A stretch of DNA of 49,011 bases. It comes from Bacilli bacterium (GTDB lineage: Bacteria; Bacillota_I; Bacilli_A; RF39; UBA660). The stretch lies in the NCBI GenBank assembly GCA_900771805.1, contig CAAGPL010000082.1, positions 1-49,011 of the forward strand. Direction: 5' to 3'. The notes beneath the pieces are model-generated. The model was not told the DNA's origin. It did no database searches and worked only from the letters and a program-made list of their open reading frames with translations. Each line of letters begins with the position of its first letter. The stretch's first letter is position 1. Position numbers and translations under genes: made by a program. Below, one piece after another: positions 9,230 to 16,599 of this stretch.

Positions 9230-10273
9230 TTAAACACTATAATCATCTCTTTCTAATTTAAAATCTTCAAGAAAAGACTTTGTAGATTTTAAACCCTCAT
9301 ACCACTCAATAATATTATAATTACCATATCTGCCTTCATATTCTCCTATAATATCTCTTTCTCCATCATCATAACTATTTTCATAAAAAGTAAAATCTTT
9401 GATTACATTATTAACTTTAATTATATCTTCATCATTCAAGCTTTCTTTTAAAGTCTCGTATTCCGCACAACTTTCTACATATCTCAAGTCATTTGTTATT
9501 GTTTGTTTATCTATAATGCTTTTAAACTTAGCAGTAATATATGAATTATATTTTATTGAATCTCTAGTTTTATATTTTTCAGCTATATCTTTAATCCATT
9601 TACCTCCATAATCAATATTTATTTCATTACTATTTAACTCATTTAATCTAATAAGACCACTATTATTATGTACATGATTTTCTTTCATTTTAATTGCATC
9701 TTTAGTTTCAATACATAGATAATCACCATCAAAGCAATCATAATAGCATATATCATTATCACAATATACAAGTTTATTTCTACTATCGGGACATATTTTT
9801 TTTAGATACAAATCATTTTCTAAATCATCAAGCGATAAATCTAAATACTCTTCAATTACTAATGGCACTTCAAAATTATTAACCAATGAATTTACATTTA
9901 ATTCTTTCTTCAAATTAACATTTAAAAAATCTGGTATTTTCATTCCAGACTTTTTCATAGCATCATATAAAGTTATATTATCAGCTAAATATAAATCCCT
10001 TTCAATTTTCAATCCTCCAAATAATGTAATATTCTCTAATTCTGATAGCATTACATAACCTAGTTCTGCAAAATCATCATCTCCTAGATGGCAATATCCA
10101 AACATTTCATAATCACCATTTTCTAATTTGTTGCCCTCTGTAATCAACCATGTCCCAGCACCAACAGGATTAAAATATTTAACTAGAACTTTAGCTTTGC
10201 CACCCATACCATCTTGACTATATAGTGGATATCTCTCAAACTTTTTTTCTAATTCTTTTGTCATTAATTTCAT
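9230..10273 (-). CDS. DUF2958-containing ICE protein
   Basis: A 347-residue protein. Residues about 5-112 match the DUF2958 pattern: LEKKFERYPLYSQDGMGG, the FNPVGAGTWLITEG motif, then FGYCHL and ELGYVMLSELENI, ending with GGLKIERDLYL. The function of DUF2958 is not known; it is frequent on conjugative elements. The remaining 230 residues are acidic and have no motif I recognise, so this may be a fusion of DUF2958 to an element-specific domain. The ATG has an excellent SD (AAGGAGG) that lies inside the preceding small gene, so translation is probably coupled to it. Confidence 0.85.
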   Translation of the reverse strand: MKLMTKELEKKFERYPLYSQDGMGGKAKVLVKYFNPVGAGTWLITEGNKLENGDYEMFGYCHLGDDDFAELGYVMLSELENITLFGGLKIERDLYLADNITLYDAMKKSGMKIPDFLNVNLKKELNVNSLVNNFEVPLVIEEYLDLSLDDLENDLYLKKICPDSRNKLVYCDNDICYYDCFDGDYLCIETKDAIKMKENHVHNNSGLIRLNELNSNEINIDYGGKWIKDIAEKYKTRDSIKYNSYITAKFKSIIDKQTITNDLRYVESCAEYETLKESLNDEDIIKVNNVIKDFTFYENSYDDGERDIIGEYEGRYGNYNIIEWYEGLKSTKSFLEDFKLERDDYSV

Positions 10274-10403
10274 TTAGTTTTTCCTCCTTCTTACATATAA
10301 TTTTTTCTATTCTAAATAGAACACATTTTTCTTCTATACATTTTTCGTGAAGAGGACAATCAAAACAAAAATCAGTTATTTCTAACAAAATTTTATTTTT
10401 CAT
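10236..10403 (-). CDS. Small Cys-rich putative zinc-binding protein
   Basis: A 55-residue ORF, MKNKILLEITDFCFDCPLHE then KCIEEKCVLFRIEKII. Four cysteines (C13, C16, C22, C27) with a His between them form the pattern C-x2-C-x2-H-x2-C-x4-C, a likely zinc knuckle. I recall similar 50-60 residue proteins next to DUF2958 genes in Firmicutes elements. It starts inside the last codons of the upstream gene (11-nt overlap) and ends 38 nt inside the DUF2958 gene, whose SD it contains. This arrangement supports translational coupling and a real gene. Confidence 0.75.
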   Translation of the reverse strand: MKNKILLEITDFCFDCPLHEKCIEEKCVLFRIEKIICKKEEKLNEINDKRIRKKV

Positions 10404-11100
10404 AATCATCTAATTCTTCCTTTACTTCAACGCGATTTTTAATATCTCTATCATCAATAAATCTTGTCTCTAAATCTCCATACCCAACAATTATATATTC
10501 TCCAGTGTCTATTTCAATCACTTCATCTAATCCATATTTTTTTATTTCATTATTTAATATTTCTAAATCTTTGTCTGTATAATCTAAATCTTCTTTTAAC
10601 TCTTTCCAATCTTCATAATCTATATGACACATAGAACTATCAGAACTACACACACAATCATATACATATTTTAATAGTTTAGAGCAATTACTAATCGTTG
10701 GTAATTTTTTATAATCATTATAATTATTTAAAATTAAAACTGCAAAAGCATTTTCAAGTTCTTTTTCACTTAATTGATTTTTAATATTTCCAGTTAAATT
10801 TCTTATTTGGACTTCATCATAACTTGCTATAATACTTCCTATATTTTTTAAACCATTTCCAATAATGGCTAAACACTTGTAATCATCATAGTCTGTTTTC
10901 CATACACTTTGAACATCAACACTATATTCTTTTACTTTTTTATAAAACCATTTTTCATAATTCAACCAATTTTCATAACTGTAAATTATTTGATCTAACC
11001 TTAATTCTGGATGAATATCATTTATATAGTTATCAATATTATCCCACTTTTCTTCACCTATATATTTTTTGATTTCTTCATATTCTTGTAATATACTCAA
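10393..11100 (-). CDS. ICE protein of unknown function (TTG start)
   Basis: A 235-residue acidic helical protein starting LSILQEYEEIKKYIGEEKWD, with TTG as initiator preceded by GGGGTGAT. It begins with a helical region rich in aromatic residues and ends with an acidic tail (VEVKEELDDYEK). There is no membrane segment or catalytic motif. The N-terminal YEEIKKYIGEEKWDNIDNYI pattern resembles hypothetical proteins of related elements, but I know no function. It overlaps the following small Cys-rich gene by 11 nt. Confidence 0.78.
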   Translation of the reverse strand: MSILQEYEEIKKYIGEEKWDNIDNYINDIHPELRLDQIIYSYENWLNYEKWFYKKVKEYSVDVQSVWKTDYDDYKCLAIIGNGLKNIGSIIASYDEVQIRNLTGNIKNQLSEKELENAFAVLILNNYNDYKKLPTISNCSKLLKYVYDCVCSSDSSMCHIDYEDWKELKEDLDYTDKDLEILNNEIKKYGLDEVIEIDTGEYIIVGYGDLETRFIDDRDIKNRVEVKEELDDYEK

Positions 11101-11114
11101 TCTTTATCACCCCT

Positions 11115-11735
11115 TTATAAAACAAACTCTTCATTTTTTGATTTTTGTAAATTATAGTCTAACATTTCTTGCTCCATAAATTGAAATGGATCAAACTTTT
11201 CTGGTTCTACACCATCAGCATAATAATATGATAAAGGGAATAATTCCCAATCTGATTCTTTTGTAATTCTATATTCATTGGTTGATAAATCATAACTCAT
11301 ATATTCTTCTTTATTTGGAGATTCAAGATGACCTGAACCATCATCATATTTATACCAATGCCATCCTTCAAGACTTTTACTTTCTATTATGGTTAATCCT
11401 TCTTCACACAATTTTAATTCTTCTTGTTTTAACATTTTGCTTATCTTTTTCCAGTCAACAATTTTTTCTATATTAGAAATAAAATCTATTACTTCTCCTT
11501 TATTTTTTAAATTTAGTTTTTTAAATTTATTAATCATATTTTTATCTTCTATTTCTGTAGCAATACATGACACATAATCGTCAGCTGTATTAGAAAATTT
11601 TTCACAAGATATTAAAATCTTATTATCACGAATTGCTATTCCTTGTAAATGTGGTTCTGTCATATCTACATTTTTTCTATAATCCCAATCACCACATAGT
11701 GAAAGAAACGCTAATTCTTTATTCTTAATTTGCAT
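11115..11735 (-). CDS. ICE protein of unknown function
   Basis: A 206-residue soluble protein starting MQIKNKELAFLSLCGDWDYR. It contains the aromatic-rich stretch LEGWHWYKYDDGSGHLESPN near residues 120-140. The ATG has a GGTG SD 8 nt upstream, inside the preceding gene, which it overlaps by 25 nt. No known domain is recognised. Composition is acidic, like the whole 5-12 kb block. Confidence 0.75.
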   Translation of the reverse strand: MQIKNKELAFLSLCGDWDYRKNVDMTEPHLQGIAIRDNKILISCEKFSNTADDYVSCIATEIEDKNMINKFKKLNLKNKGEVIDFISNIEKIVDWKKISKMLKQEELKLCEEGLTIIESKSLEGWHWYKYDDGSGHLESPNKEEYMSYDLSTNEYRITKESDWELFPLSYYYADGVEPEKFDPFQFMEQEMLDYNLQKSKNEEFVL

Positions 11736-11938
11736 TCGTTACACCATTCCTTTATACAATTTATACAGTTATTATAAAGACTTATTGTTTTATCAATAAA
11801 CTTCAAATTATTATTTTCAATATCACATTTAGTTAATATATCATCAACTATATTCAATATCTCATTAATTTCTCCATCAAAAAAATTATCTGAATCAGAT
11901 AACTTTTTATTGATCTTTTTTAATATTTTATTCTTCAT
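11711..11938 (-). CDS. Small Cys-containing ICE protein, function unknown
   Basis: A 75-residue helical protein starting MKNKILKKINKKLSDSDNFF and ending CINCIKEWCNECKLRIKN. The C-terminal cysteines (CINC and WCNEC) could bind a metal, as seen directly in the sequence. SD GGGAG, 6 nt. It overlaps both neighbours (11 nt upstream, 25 nt downstream), typical of this densely packed block. Confidence 0.68.
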   Translation of the reverse strand: MKNKILKKINKKLSDSDNFFDGEINEILNIVDDILTKCDIENNNLKFIDKTISLYNNCINCIKEWCNECKLRIKN

Positions 11939-12044
11939 TTAATTCTCCCATATATTTATCTTCCCTACTTGTAACAATACAACAGGAATACAAAAAAAGA
12001 ACTAGTACACTTAATACTAATCCTATTATTATTTTTAAAATCAT
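11928..12044 (-). CDS. Small membrane protein, DUF3789-like
   Basis: A 38-residue ORF: one hydrophobic helix (residues 3-24, containing two adjacent Cys) followed by a short polar tail TSREDKYMGELNEE. SD GGGGGATAA directly precedes the ATG. The layout (short membrane helix plus a REDxxME-like tail) resembles the DUF3789 proteins found in Firmicutes conjugative elements. That family name is from memory and is moderately sure. It overlaps the next gene by 11 nt and follows the upstream gene by 9 nt. Confidence 0.72.
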   Translation of the reverse strand: MILKIIIGLVLSVLVLFLYSCCIVTSREDKYMGELNEE

Positions 12045-12053
12045 TTATCCCCC

Positions 12054-12284
12054 TTATTCAATAATATTTATTCTGTCAATGTTTTCAATCAATGGTTCAT
12101 TATATACTGTAAAATAACTCATAACAGCATCAAGTGAAAAATATTTTGATTTTCTTTGCGGATATATTTCAGGATATATTACCACATTATTATCAGTCAT
12201 TTCAATTATATATTCTAAACTATATAATTTAAATTTTACCTTTTTATTTATTTCAAATTTCTTTTTTAAATCCTCATATTTCAC
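12054..12284 (-). CDS. Small ICE protein starting MKYEDLKKKFEINK
   Basis: About 76 residues. The frame is open to a GTG at 12296, but the GTG at 12284 has the better SD spacing (GTGGTGG then TTTT) and gives the natural N-terminus KYEDLKKKFEINKKVKFKLY. The sequence predicts a small beta-rich domain (FKLYSLEYIIEMTDNNVVIYPEIYP). Similar small proteins occur in other Firmicutes mobile elements, as far as I remember, with no known function. Confidence 0.72.
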   Translation of the reverse strand: MKYEDLKKKFEINKKVKFKLYSLEYIIEMTDNNVVIYPEIYPQRKSKYFSLDAVMSYFTVYNEPLIENIDRINIIE

Positions 12285-12324
12285 AAAAACCACCACTTAC
12301 ATAAACCATTATATCAAACACACT

Positions 12325-12822
12325 TTATTTATTTTGTTCTAAAAAATTACATACTTTAACAAAACATGATATTTGATTTTCATTTAACTCTTTAATAGCT
12401 ACCATGTGTTTTAACTCATCCATAGAAAACCATTTAACTTCTGACAATTCATCTTCTTGAATTCTTACATCTTTAAGATCTACATCTTTATTTACAAAAT
12501 ACATTTTATAACAATCATTACCATCACAACCAGAATCATATTCAGTAAATTTTTCATTTGAAAAATCTAAACCTAATTCTTCTCTAACTTCAGTAATAAT
12601 TCCTTCTAAAGGTGTTTCACCAGATTTTGGATGTCCGCCAGTTACACCCCAATCGCCACCTTTTGACTTTACTCTTTTTTGCATTAAAAATTCACCTTTA
12701 GAATTTCTAATTACAACCATTACCACCATAGGATAATATCCATTTGGTATTTGTTCTCCCTTGCGATATGTTTTATCAGTTTTAACACTATTAGCATCAT
12801 ATAAATCTCGTAATTCAGCCAT
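12325..12822 (-). CDS. NUDIX hydrolase
   Basis: Hydrolase of nucleoside-diphosphate-linked compounds. The NUDIX box spans about residues 69-91: GHPKSGETPLEGIITEVREE then LGL. It matches the consensus except that the Arg of the first RE pair is Thr (TEVREELG). Upstream, FLMQKRVKSKGGDWGVTGGH is typical of IPP isomerase-like and general NUDIX enzymes. Length (165 aa) is normal. SD AAGAGGAAATG. It follows the lipoprotein gene, with which it probably shares the promoter at 13680. Substrate unknown. It is a cargo-like gene among the transfer genes, possibly for nucleotide housecleaning or interference with nucleotide signals. Confidence 0.9.
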   Translation of the reverse strand: MAELRDLYDANSVKTDKTYRKGEQIPNGYYPMVVMVVIRNSKGEFLMQKRVKSKGGDWGVTGGHPKSGETPLEGIITEVREELGLDFSNEKFTEYDSGCDGNDCYKMYFVNKDVDLKDVRIQEDELSEVKWFSMDELKHMVAIKELNENQISCFVKVCNFLEQNK

Positions 12823-12865
12823 ATCATTTCCTCTTTTCTTAATAATAACTATTAGATAAATTTGT

Positions 12866-13630
12866 TTATTTGTCTAGTATTGTATTCAATGAGTTTTTAT
12901 CAATATTTGTTAGTTCATAACTCTTTCCGTTTATTTCAATAGTAAAATAATGTTCTGGATTGTATAAAATTTTTGCAATACTATCGTTATTAATATCCAA
13001 TAATTCCAATTCATATTTAGGTGATGGTAATGTTATAGCACCTGTCCATACTTTAGAATTATTTATCACTGATAAAAATACATTTATTTTCTGTTCTTCT
13101 GTAATTGATTGTTTTCCTTTAATCTTTATTGTTTTCGTTTTTGATACAGTATTCTTTATTATATTTGGCAATTCAAGTATTCCTTGTTTTTGTAATGTAA
13201 ATGTACCAAAATTATTATCACAATACATAACTGCAATTAAATCTTTTTCTTCACCTAATTTACAAGTTATTTTATTATTTATGCCATCATTCGATACTAA
13301 TACTATTTCATTATTTTTATTAATTGTAAATTCTCCTTTTATTTCCCTATCGTTATTGAAAAAAGCAAATTTATTTTTTCCAGTTCCGTGAAAATTAATA
13401 AAGGAATCTTTAATATACTTGTATTCTCCTTCACTGTCTATTTTAGTTAATGTCCAAGCAGTTTCAGTTGTTTTTAATAATTCTATAGTATCACCACACA
13501 TACAACCTTCACAACACTCATCATTATTTTCATATGATTTTTTATCATCATTATTATTTTCTTTGATGCACCCCGTTAATCCCAATATCATAACCCCACA
13601 TAATAAAATAGTTAAAATTGTTTTTTTCAT
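12866..13630 (-). CDS. Secreted lipoprotein, function unknown
   Basis: A 254-residue lipoprotein: signal peptide MKKTILTILLCGVMILGL followed by lipobox LTGC, so the mature protein starts with the lipid-modified Cys near residue 21. An acidic Asn/Asp linker and a CCEGCMCGD cluster follow. Two beta-rich segments come next, the first resembling lipocalin/META-like strand patterns (AWTLTKIDSEGEYKYI; GKNKFAFFNNDREIKGEF). The ATG at 13630 is used because GGAGG lies 7 nt upstream. An extended -10 promoter lies just upstream. Surface exclusion or envelope stress roles are conceivable but unsupported. Confidence 0.85.
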   Translation of the reverse strand: MKKTILTILLCGVMILGLTGCIKENNNDDKKSYENNDECCEGCMCGDTIELLKTTETAWTLTKIDSEGEYKYIKDSFINFHGTGKNKFAFFNNDREIKGEFTINKNNEIVLVSNDGINNKITCKLGEEKDLIAVMYCDNNFGTFTLQKQGILELPNIIKNTVSKTKTIKIKGKQSITEEQKINVFLSVINNSKVWTGAITLPSPKYELELLDINNDSIAKILYNPEHYFTIEINGKSYELTNIDKNSLNTILDK

Positions 13631-13679
13631 AATCAATCCTCCGTTTCAACAAATTACTGTTTATCTGGTTCTTATACAT

Positions 13680-13688
13680 ATTATACCA
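13680..13688 (-). promoter_or_regulatory. Predicted extended -10 promoter for lipoprotein-NUDIX unit
   Basis: On the minus strand TGG-TATAAT lies about 50 nt before the lipoprotein ATG, a perfect -10 hexamer with the upstream TG of an extended -10. No convincing -35 hexamer is seen at 17 nt. It lies in the 93-nt gap after the relaxase gene and could restart transcription into the lipoprotein, NUDIX and accessory block. Confidence 0.55.
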
Positions 13689-13723
13689 TAGAAATAATAA
13701 ATAATCTTAATAAGCATATAGTT

Positions 13724-15199
13724 TTAATCATTAAATTGTTTATCGGTGCCATTTTCTTCAAACATTTCATAAAATTTTTCAGCAGCTTGATCTTGTTCAT
13801 ATCCAAGTCTATCTAAAGCATATAAAATCTTATTCTTATATGTCATTCCTGATAAACAATTTTTTATTATGTTAATTTTATGCTTTTTAACACTTTTAAT
13901 TTTGTTTAACGAATAATCTTTTTTGTAATTTTCATAAGCAGCCTGATTAATAATATCCTCAACTGAAAAACTATTTTTTTTAATTTTATTACTATAATAA
14001 TTATAATTATACAAGGCATGATTAACTATTGCATTATACACATAGGTATCATTTTTATCTAATTTTTCTTTTATCATTTTATTTTCTATTGCAGATTCAA
14101 AGCCAAGATTGGAAATATTATTCCTTTTATCTATATCCAATAAAATATTATTTATTTTATCAATAGTCATATATATATCTTTCTTTGCTTCCTTAATTCT
14201 TTTATCCTTAAAGATTTCTTTCTTTATTTCCTTAGTCAATATTCTAATTTTGTTTCCTATTTCATCTTTAGGTAAGGAATTGTATTTAATATATTTATTA
14301 TTGGTCCCTCTTACTTCGTTCAATAAAAACCCAAGTCTAACAATTTTTTCTTCAAGCTCTAAATCTGATACATTTTTTAACGTGAAGTTTTGATCCTTAG
14401 GATTAAAATATGATTTTAACTCTTCAAAATCTTTTTCAAGTTTTATTAATGTTGGAGTATATAATCTTTTTCTTTCAATAGTTAGTGTTGCTTGCCTTTT
14501 TAAAAAGTTTCTTTCTTCATCAGTTATTTTAATTCTAATTCTATGTTCTAATTTTCCATTTTTGTTTTTATAACATTTATTTTTTTCGATCCAAGAAATA
14601 TGAAAATGATAGTTATTTTCTCTATCAGAATGAAGTGCCACTATCCATTCTAAATTTTCTTTTGGATTTTCATAACCTGAATATGAAAGAAATTTTGGTA
14701 TTACATCAGTTGCAATTTTCTTTTGCAATTCTTTTATATTTATATTTTCATCTATATAATTTTGGTAAAATGATAAAACTGTCATTTGAATATTACTATT
14801 CTCTGCATACTTACACCATCTTTTTTGCATTGATGGTACATCTTTATCTTTTAAAAATGTTCCATCTTTTAGCATTGCTATTTCTTCTCTTTTCATTTGA
14901 TTTTCTTTCATTATTTCTTCTGTTTTTTTACCACCCATAAAATAATCAAAGAGTGAATCACTTTTAGTTTTTGAAAAACTTTTAATGGAAGCATGAGCTT
15001 TATCTTTATCTCTTGAATATTCATAAAATCCTGTAATATATTCATTAAGTTTAGTTCTATACTCTTCTTTTGATTTGCATTGAATATATCTCCAATTATC
15101 AGAGTTTTTTGCCTTTTTATAAATTCGTAAATTATTGGTTGGATTATTAACAGCGTAATATGGATGCGTTATAAAAACAACCTTTGAATCTTCAAACAT
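13724..15199 (-). CDS. MOBP-type relaxase (MobL/MobP-like)
   Basis: DNA-nicking transesterase of conjugation. The HxH-type metal motif is clear: NYHFHISWIEKNK gives His198 and His200, with an additional His190 (VALHSDRENNY), matching the three-histidine motif of MOBP/MobL relaxases. The catalytic Tyr should be near the N-terminus (Tyr14/Tyr15 in THPYYAVNN). Residues from about 230 on are helical and lysine-rich, likely for DNA binding or docking to the coupling protein. Length is 491 aa. The start ATG overlaps the stop of the RHH gene by 1 nt. Together with the two RHH proteins and the nearby predicted nic site it forms the relaxosome. Confidence 0.88.
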   Translation of the reverse strand: MFEDSKVVFITHPYYAVNNPTNNLRIYKKAKNSDNWRYIQCKSKEEYRTKLNEYITGFYEYSRDKDKAHASIKSFSKTKSDSLFDYFMGGKKTEEIMKENQMKREEIAMLKDGTFLKDKDVPSMQKRWCKYAENSNIQMTVLSFYQNYIDENINIKELQKKIATDVIPKFLSYSGYENPKENLEWIVALHSDRENNYHFHISWIEKNKCYKNKNGKLEHRIRIKITDEERNFLKRQATLTIERKRLYTPTLIKLEKDFEELKSYFNPKDQNFTLKNVSDLELEEKIVRLGFLLNEVRGTNNKYIKYNSLPKDEIGNKIRILTKEIKKEIFKDKRIKEAKKDIYMTIDKINNILLDIDKRNNISNLGFESAIENKMIKEKLDKNDTYVYNAIVNHALYNYNYYSNKIKKNSFSVEDIINQAAYENYKKDYSLNKIKSVKKHKINIIKNCLSGMTYKNKILYALDRLGYEQDQAAEKFYEMFEENGTDKQFND

Positions 15200-15414
15200 T
15201 ATTTATCCATTTTTTCCAATAAAAAATTAATCTTATTCAACATTTCATCTATTTTAGCATTTCTGTTTAAATCTTCATTAAATTTCAAAATACCCAGTTC
15301 AAGCAGTTCAATAATTAATTTACTTTTAGTTTGATAGGAGTATCGTTCTGTCATATCGTTAATTATAGAATCCAGTTCCTTTGGAAAAATAATACTTCTT
15401 TTTATATTGTTCAT
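15199..15414 (-). CDS. Ribbon-helix-helix relaxosome accessory protein
   Basis: A 71-residue protein with a ribbon-helix-helix pattern: strand KRSIIFPKELDSIINDMTER, helix, then SKLIIELLELGILKF. A short coiled-coil tail (KIDEMLNKINFLLEKM) suits dimerisation. Such proteins bind oriT repeats and assist the relaxase. It overlaps the relaxase start by 1 nt and the upstream RHH gene by 4 nt. The specific target site is not shown; the repeats at 15961-16118 are candidates. Confidence 0.8.
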   Translation of the reverse strand: MNNIKRSIIFPKELDSIINDMTERYSYQTKSKLIIELLELGILKFNEDLNRNAKIDEMLNKINFLLEKMDK

Positions 15415-15734
15415 AAACCAAATCTTCCTGAATATTCTTCATTAATTTTATAAAACTCTTTTAAGCATGTATCATCTTTAATTTTTTCATTTAGCGGAAA
15501 TCCCATATTGCAAAATAACTGTTCAAGTAATTTTTTATCTATATTTTCTCTATAAAGCAATCTATTAATTTTTTTATCTATGTCAATTAAAATCATTCTC
15601 AGATCTTCTTTATTGGTAGCTTCTTCAATACACTTTTTTATTGCAACACTTTTAAGACCAATATTATTTTCTTTCATATAATTATTTAATAATGTTTCTA
15701 TTCTAGTATCAATACTTATCGTATATCTAGCCAC
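15411..15734 (-). CDS. Putative ribbon-helix-helix (MobC-like) protein
   Basis: A 107-residue protein starting MARYTISIDTRIETLLNNYM. The N-terminal strand (YTISID), then helix, then helix with SVAIKKCIEEA fits an RHH fold. The C-terminal half (IDIDKKINRLLYRENIDKKL) is helical. GTG start with SD GGGGTGATGAA. Located between a small membrane protein and the second RHH gene, directly downstream of the predicted oriT, it is probably part of the relaxosome or an autoregulator of this operon. Confidence 0.72.
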   Translation of the reverse strand: MARYTISIDTRIETLLNNYMKENNIGLKSVAIKKCIEEATNKEDLRMILIDIDKKINRLLYRENIDKKLLEQLFCNMGFPLNEKIKDDTCLKEFYKINEEYSGRFGL

Positions 15735-15747
15735 TTCATCACCCCTT

Positions 15748-15891
15748 TTATTTTTTTAATCTAAACTTTTCAAGTTCAAATAAGATCATAAATAATAAGC
15801 CTACAACCAAAATCTCAAAGCAAGAACTCTTTTCTAAAATCAATGCTATCATTGATAATAAAACCATTATCACATTTAAAATTGCTTTCAT
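15748..15891 (-). CDS. Small membrane protein
   Basis: A 47-residue ORF starting MKAILNVIMVLLSMIALILE with two hydrophobic segments (about residues 2-20 and 25-41) and a basic tail (EKFRLKK). SD GGAGGGTGAAAA directly before the ATG. It is the first gene after the predicted oriT and promoter and is followed closely by the RHH-relaxase operon. No family recognised. Short holin-like or membrane regulator roles are possible but not shown. Confidence 0.65.
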   Translation of the reverse strand: MKAILNVIMVLLSMIALILEKSSCFEILVVGLLFMILFELEKFRLKK

Positions 15892-15917
15892 TTTTCACCC
15901 TCCAATTCTATTAAATT

Positions 15918-15945
15918 ACTATATTTTTCACATATTTAACTTCAA
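15918..15945 (-). promoter_or_regulatory. Predicted relaxosome-operon promoter abutting nic
   Basis: Minus strand: -35 TTGAAG (15940-15945) and -10 TATAGT (15918-15923), spacer 16. The -35 begins exactly at the predicted nic (TATCCTG then TTGAAG), so relaxosome binding would compete with RNA polymerase, a plausible autoregulation. The match is 4/6 and 5/6. Confidence 0.5.
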
Positions 15946-16046
15946 CAGGATATGGGATAAGCACCTCCAGCAAGTTAAAACCCTTATTTTATAAGGCTTT
16001 GACCTTACCAAAAGAGGTGCAAATCTATTTTCGCACTTGCGAAAAT
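15945..16046 (-). other. oriT: Predicted origin of transfer (oriT) with P-type nic site
   Basis: The 240-nt gap upstream of the relaxosome genes is full of symmetry. On the minus strand it holds TATCCTG (15952-15946), which matches the nic core of MOBP relaxases (YATCCTG, cut after the G). It is preceded by a 7-bp inverted repeat (GCACCTC at 15961-15967, GAGGTGC at 16014-16020) that encloses a second hairpin (CCTTAT/ATAAGG, 15982-15996). A perfect 9-bp-arm hairpin follows (16027-16046, centre CT). The hairpin-then-nic order is as in RP4-type oriT. Predicted cleavage is between 15946 and 15945. Assignment by pattern only. Confidence 0.68.
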
Positions 16047-16055
16047 GAGTATAAT

Positions 16056-16118
16056 GATATGCAAAAGATATGCACTATTTATCACATTCCCTTATTTTAT
16101 AAGAAAAAATGATATGCA
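16056..16118. repeat. Helically phased GATATGCA repeats near oriT
   Basis: Three perfect copies of GATATGCA start at 16056, 16067 and 16111, spacings of 11 and 44 nt (whole helical turns). A 15-nt sequence, CCCTTATTTTATAAG, also occurs twice (15981-15995 and 16089-16103). Such phased repeats are typical binding arrays for RHH relaxosome proteins or replication initiators. Confidence 0.7.
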
Positions 16119-16131
16119 CATTATATAAAAA

Positions 16132-16599
16132 CTACTCATTTTTATCTTTTTTAGTAATATCTAATTCTTTAATTTTTTCTGAATCACCTTTTTCTAATTC
16201 TACATAATAATTATCTATTTCTTCTAATTCCCTTACATAATCATTATTTGCTCTTTCTATTTCACCAACTATTAAATTTAACTTATAATCTTTTTCTAAA
16301 GTTGCAGCTAATTTTTTATGCTTAGTATTTTTTACAATTCTCGTATCAGTAAATTCATAATCAATATAACTAATTTTTTTACTATTAGGATTATAATTTA
16401 CACATACATTTTCAAAGCCATTTTTATATTTTAAATTTACAAATCTTATATTTTCAACTTCATTATTTTTTAAGTGTTCAACATCAAATTCAATTCCATA
16501 ATGCTGTTTTATTAAATTTAATCTTTGTTTATATTTTAATTTTATTTTGTCCTTATCAGCAATCTTTTTTTTGATTAATTCTTCACTATTGATATTCAA
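16132..16599 (-). CDS. ICE protein of unknown function next to primase
   Basis: About 155 residues, lysine- and glutamate-rich, ending EKIKELDITKKDKNE. The frame is open to 16644, but that part lies inside the primase gene. The SD GAGGGTGAT points to TTG at 16599 (8 nt) better than to the ATG at 16605, giving MNINSEELIKKKIADKDKIK. It contains a basic helical N-terminus, a beta-rich middle, and an acidic helical tail. It overlaps the primase gene by 14 nt. Family not recognised. Confidence 0.68.
   Translation of the reverse strand: MNINSEELIKKKIADKDKIKLKYKQRLNLIKQHYGIEFDVEHLKNNEVENIRFVNLKYKNGFENVCVNYNPNSKKISYIDYEFTDTRIVKNTKHKKLAATLEKDYKLNLIVGEIERANNDYVRELEEIDNYYVELEKGDSEKIKELDITKKDKNE

Noticed and set aside
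12960..13691. Plus-strand open frames opposite the lipoprotein gene
   Set aside because: They have no SD, their composition mirrors the codons of the minus-strand gene, and a signal peptide plus lipobox is clear on the minus strand.
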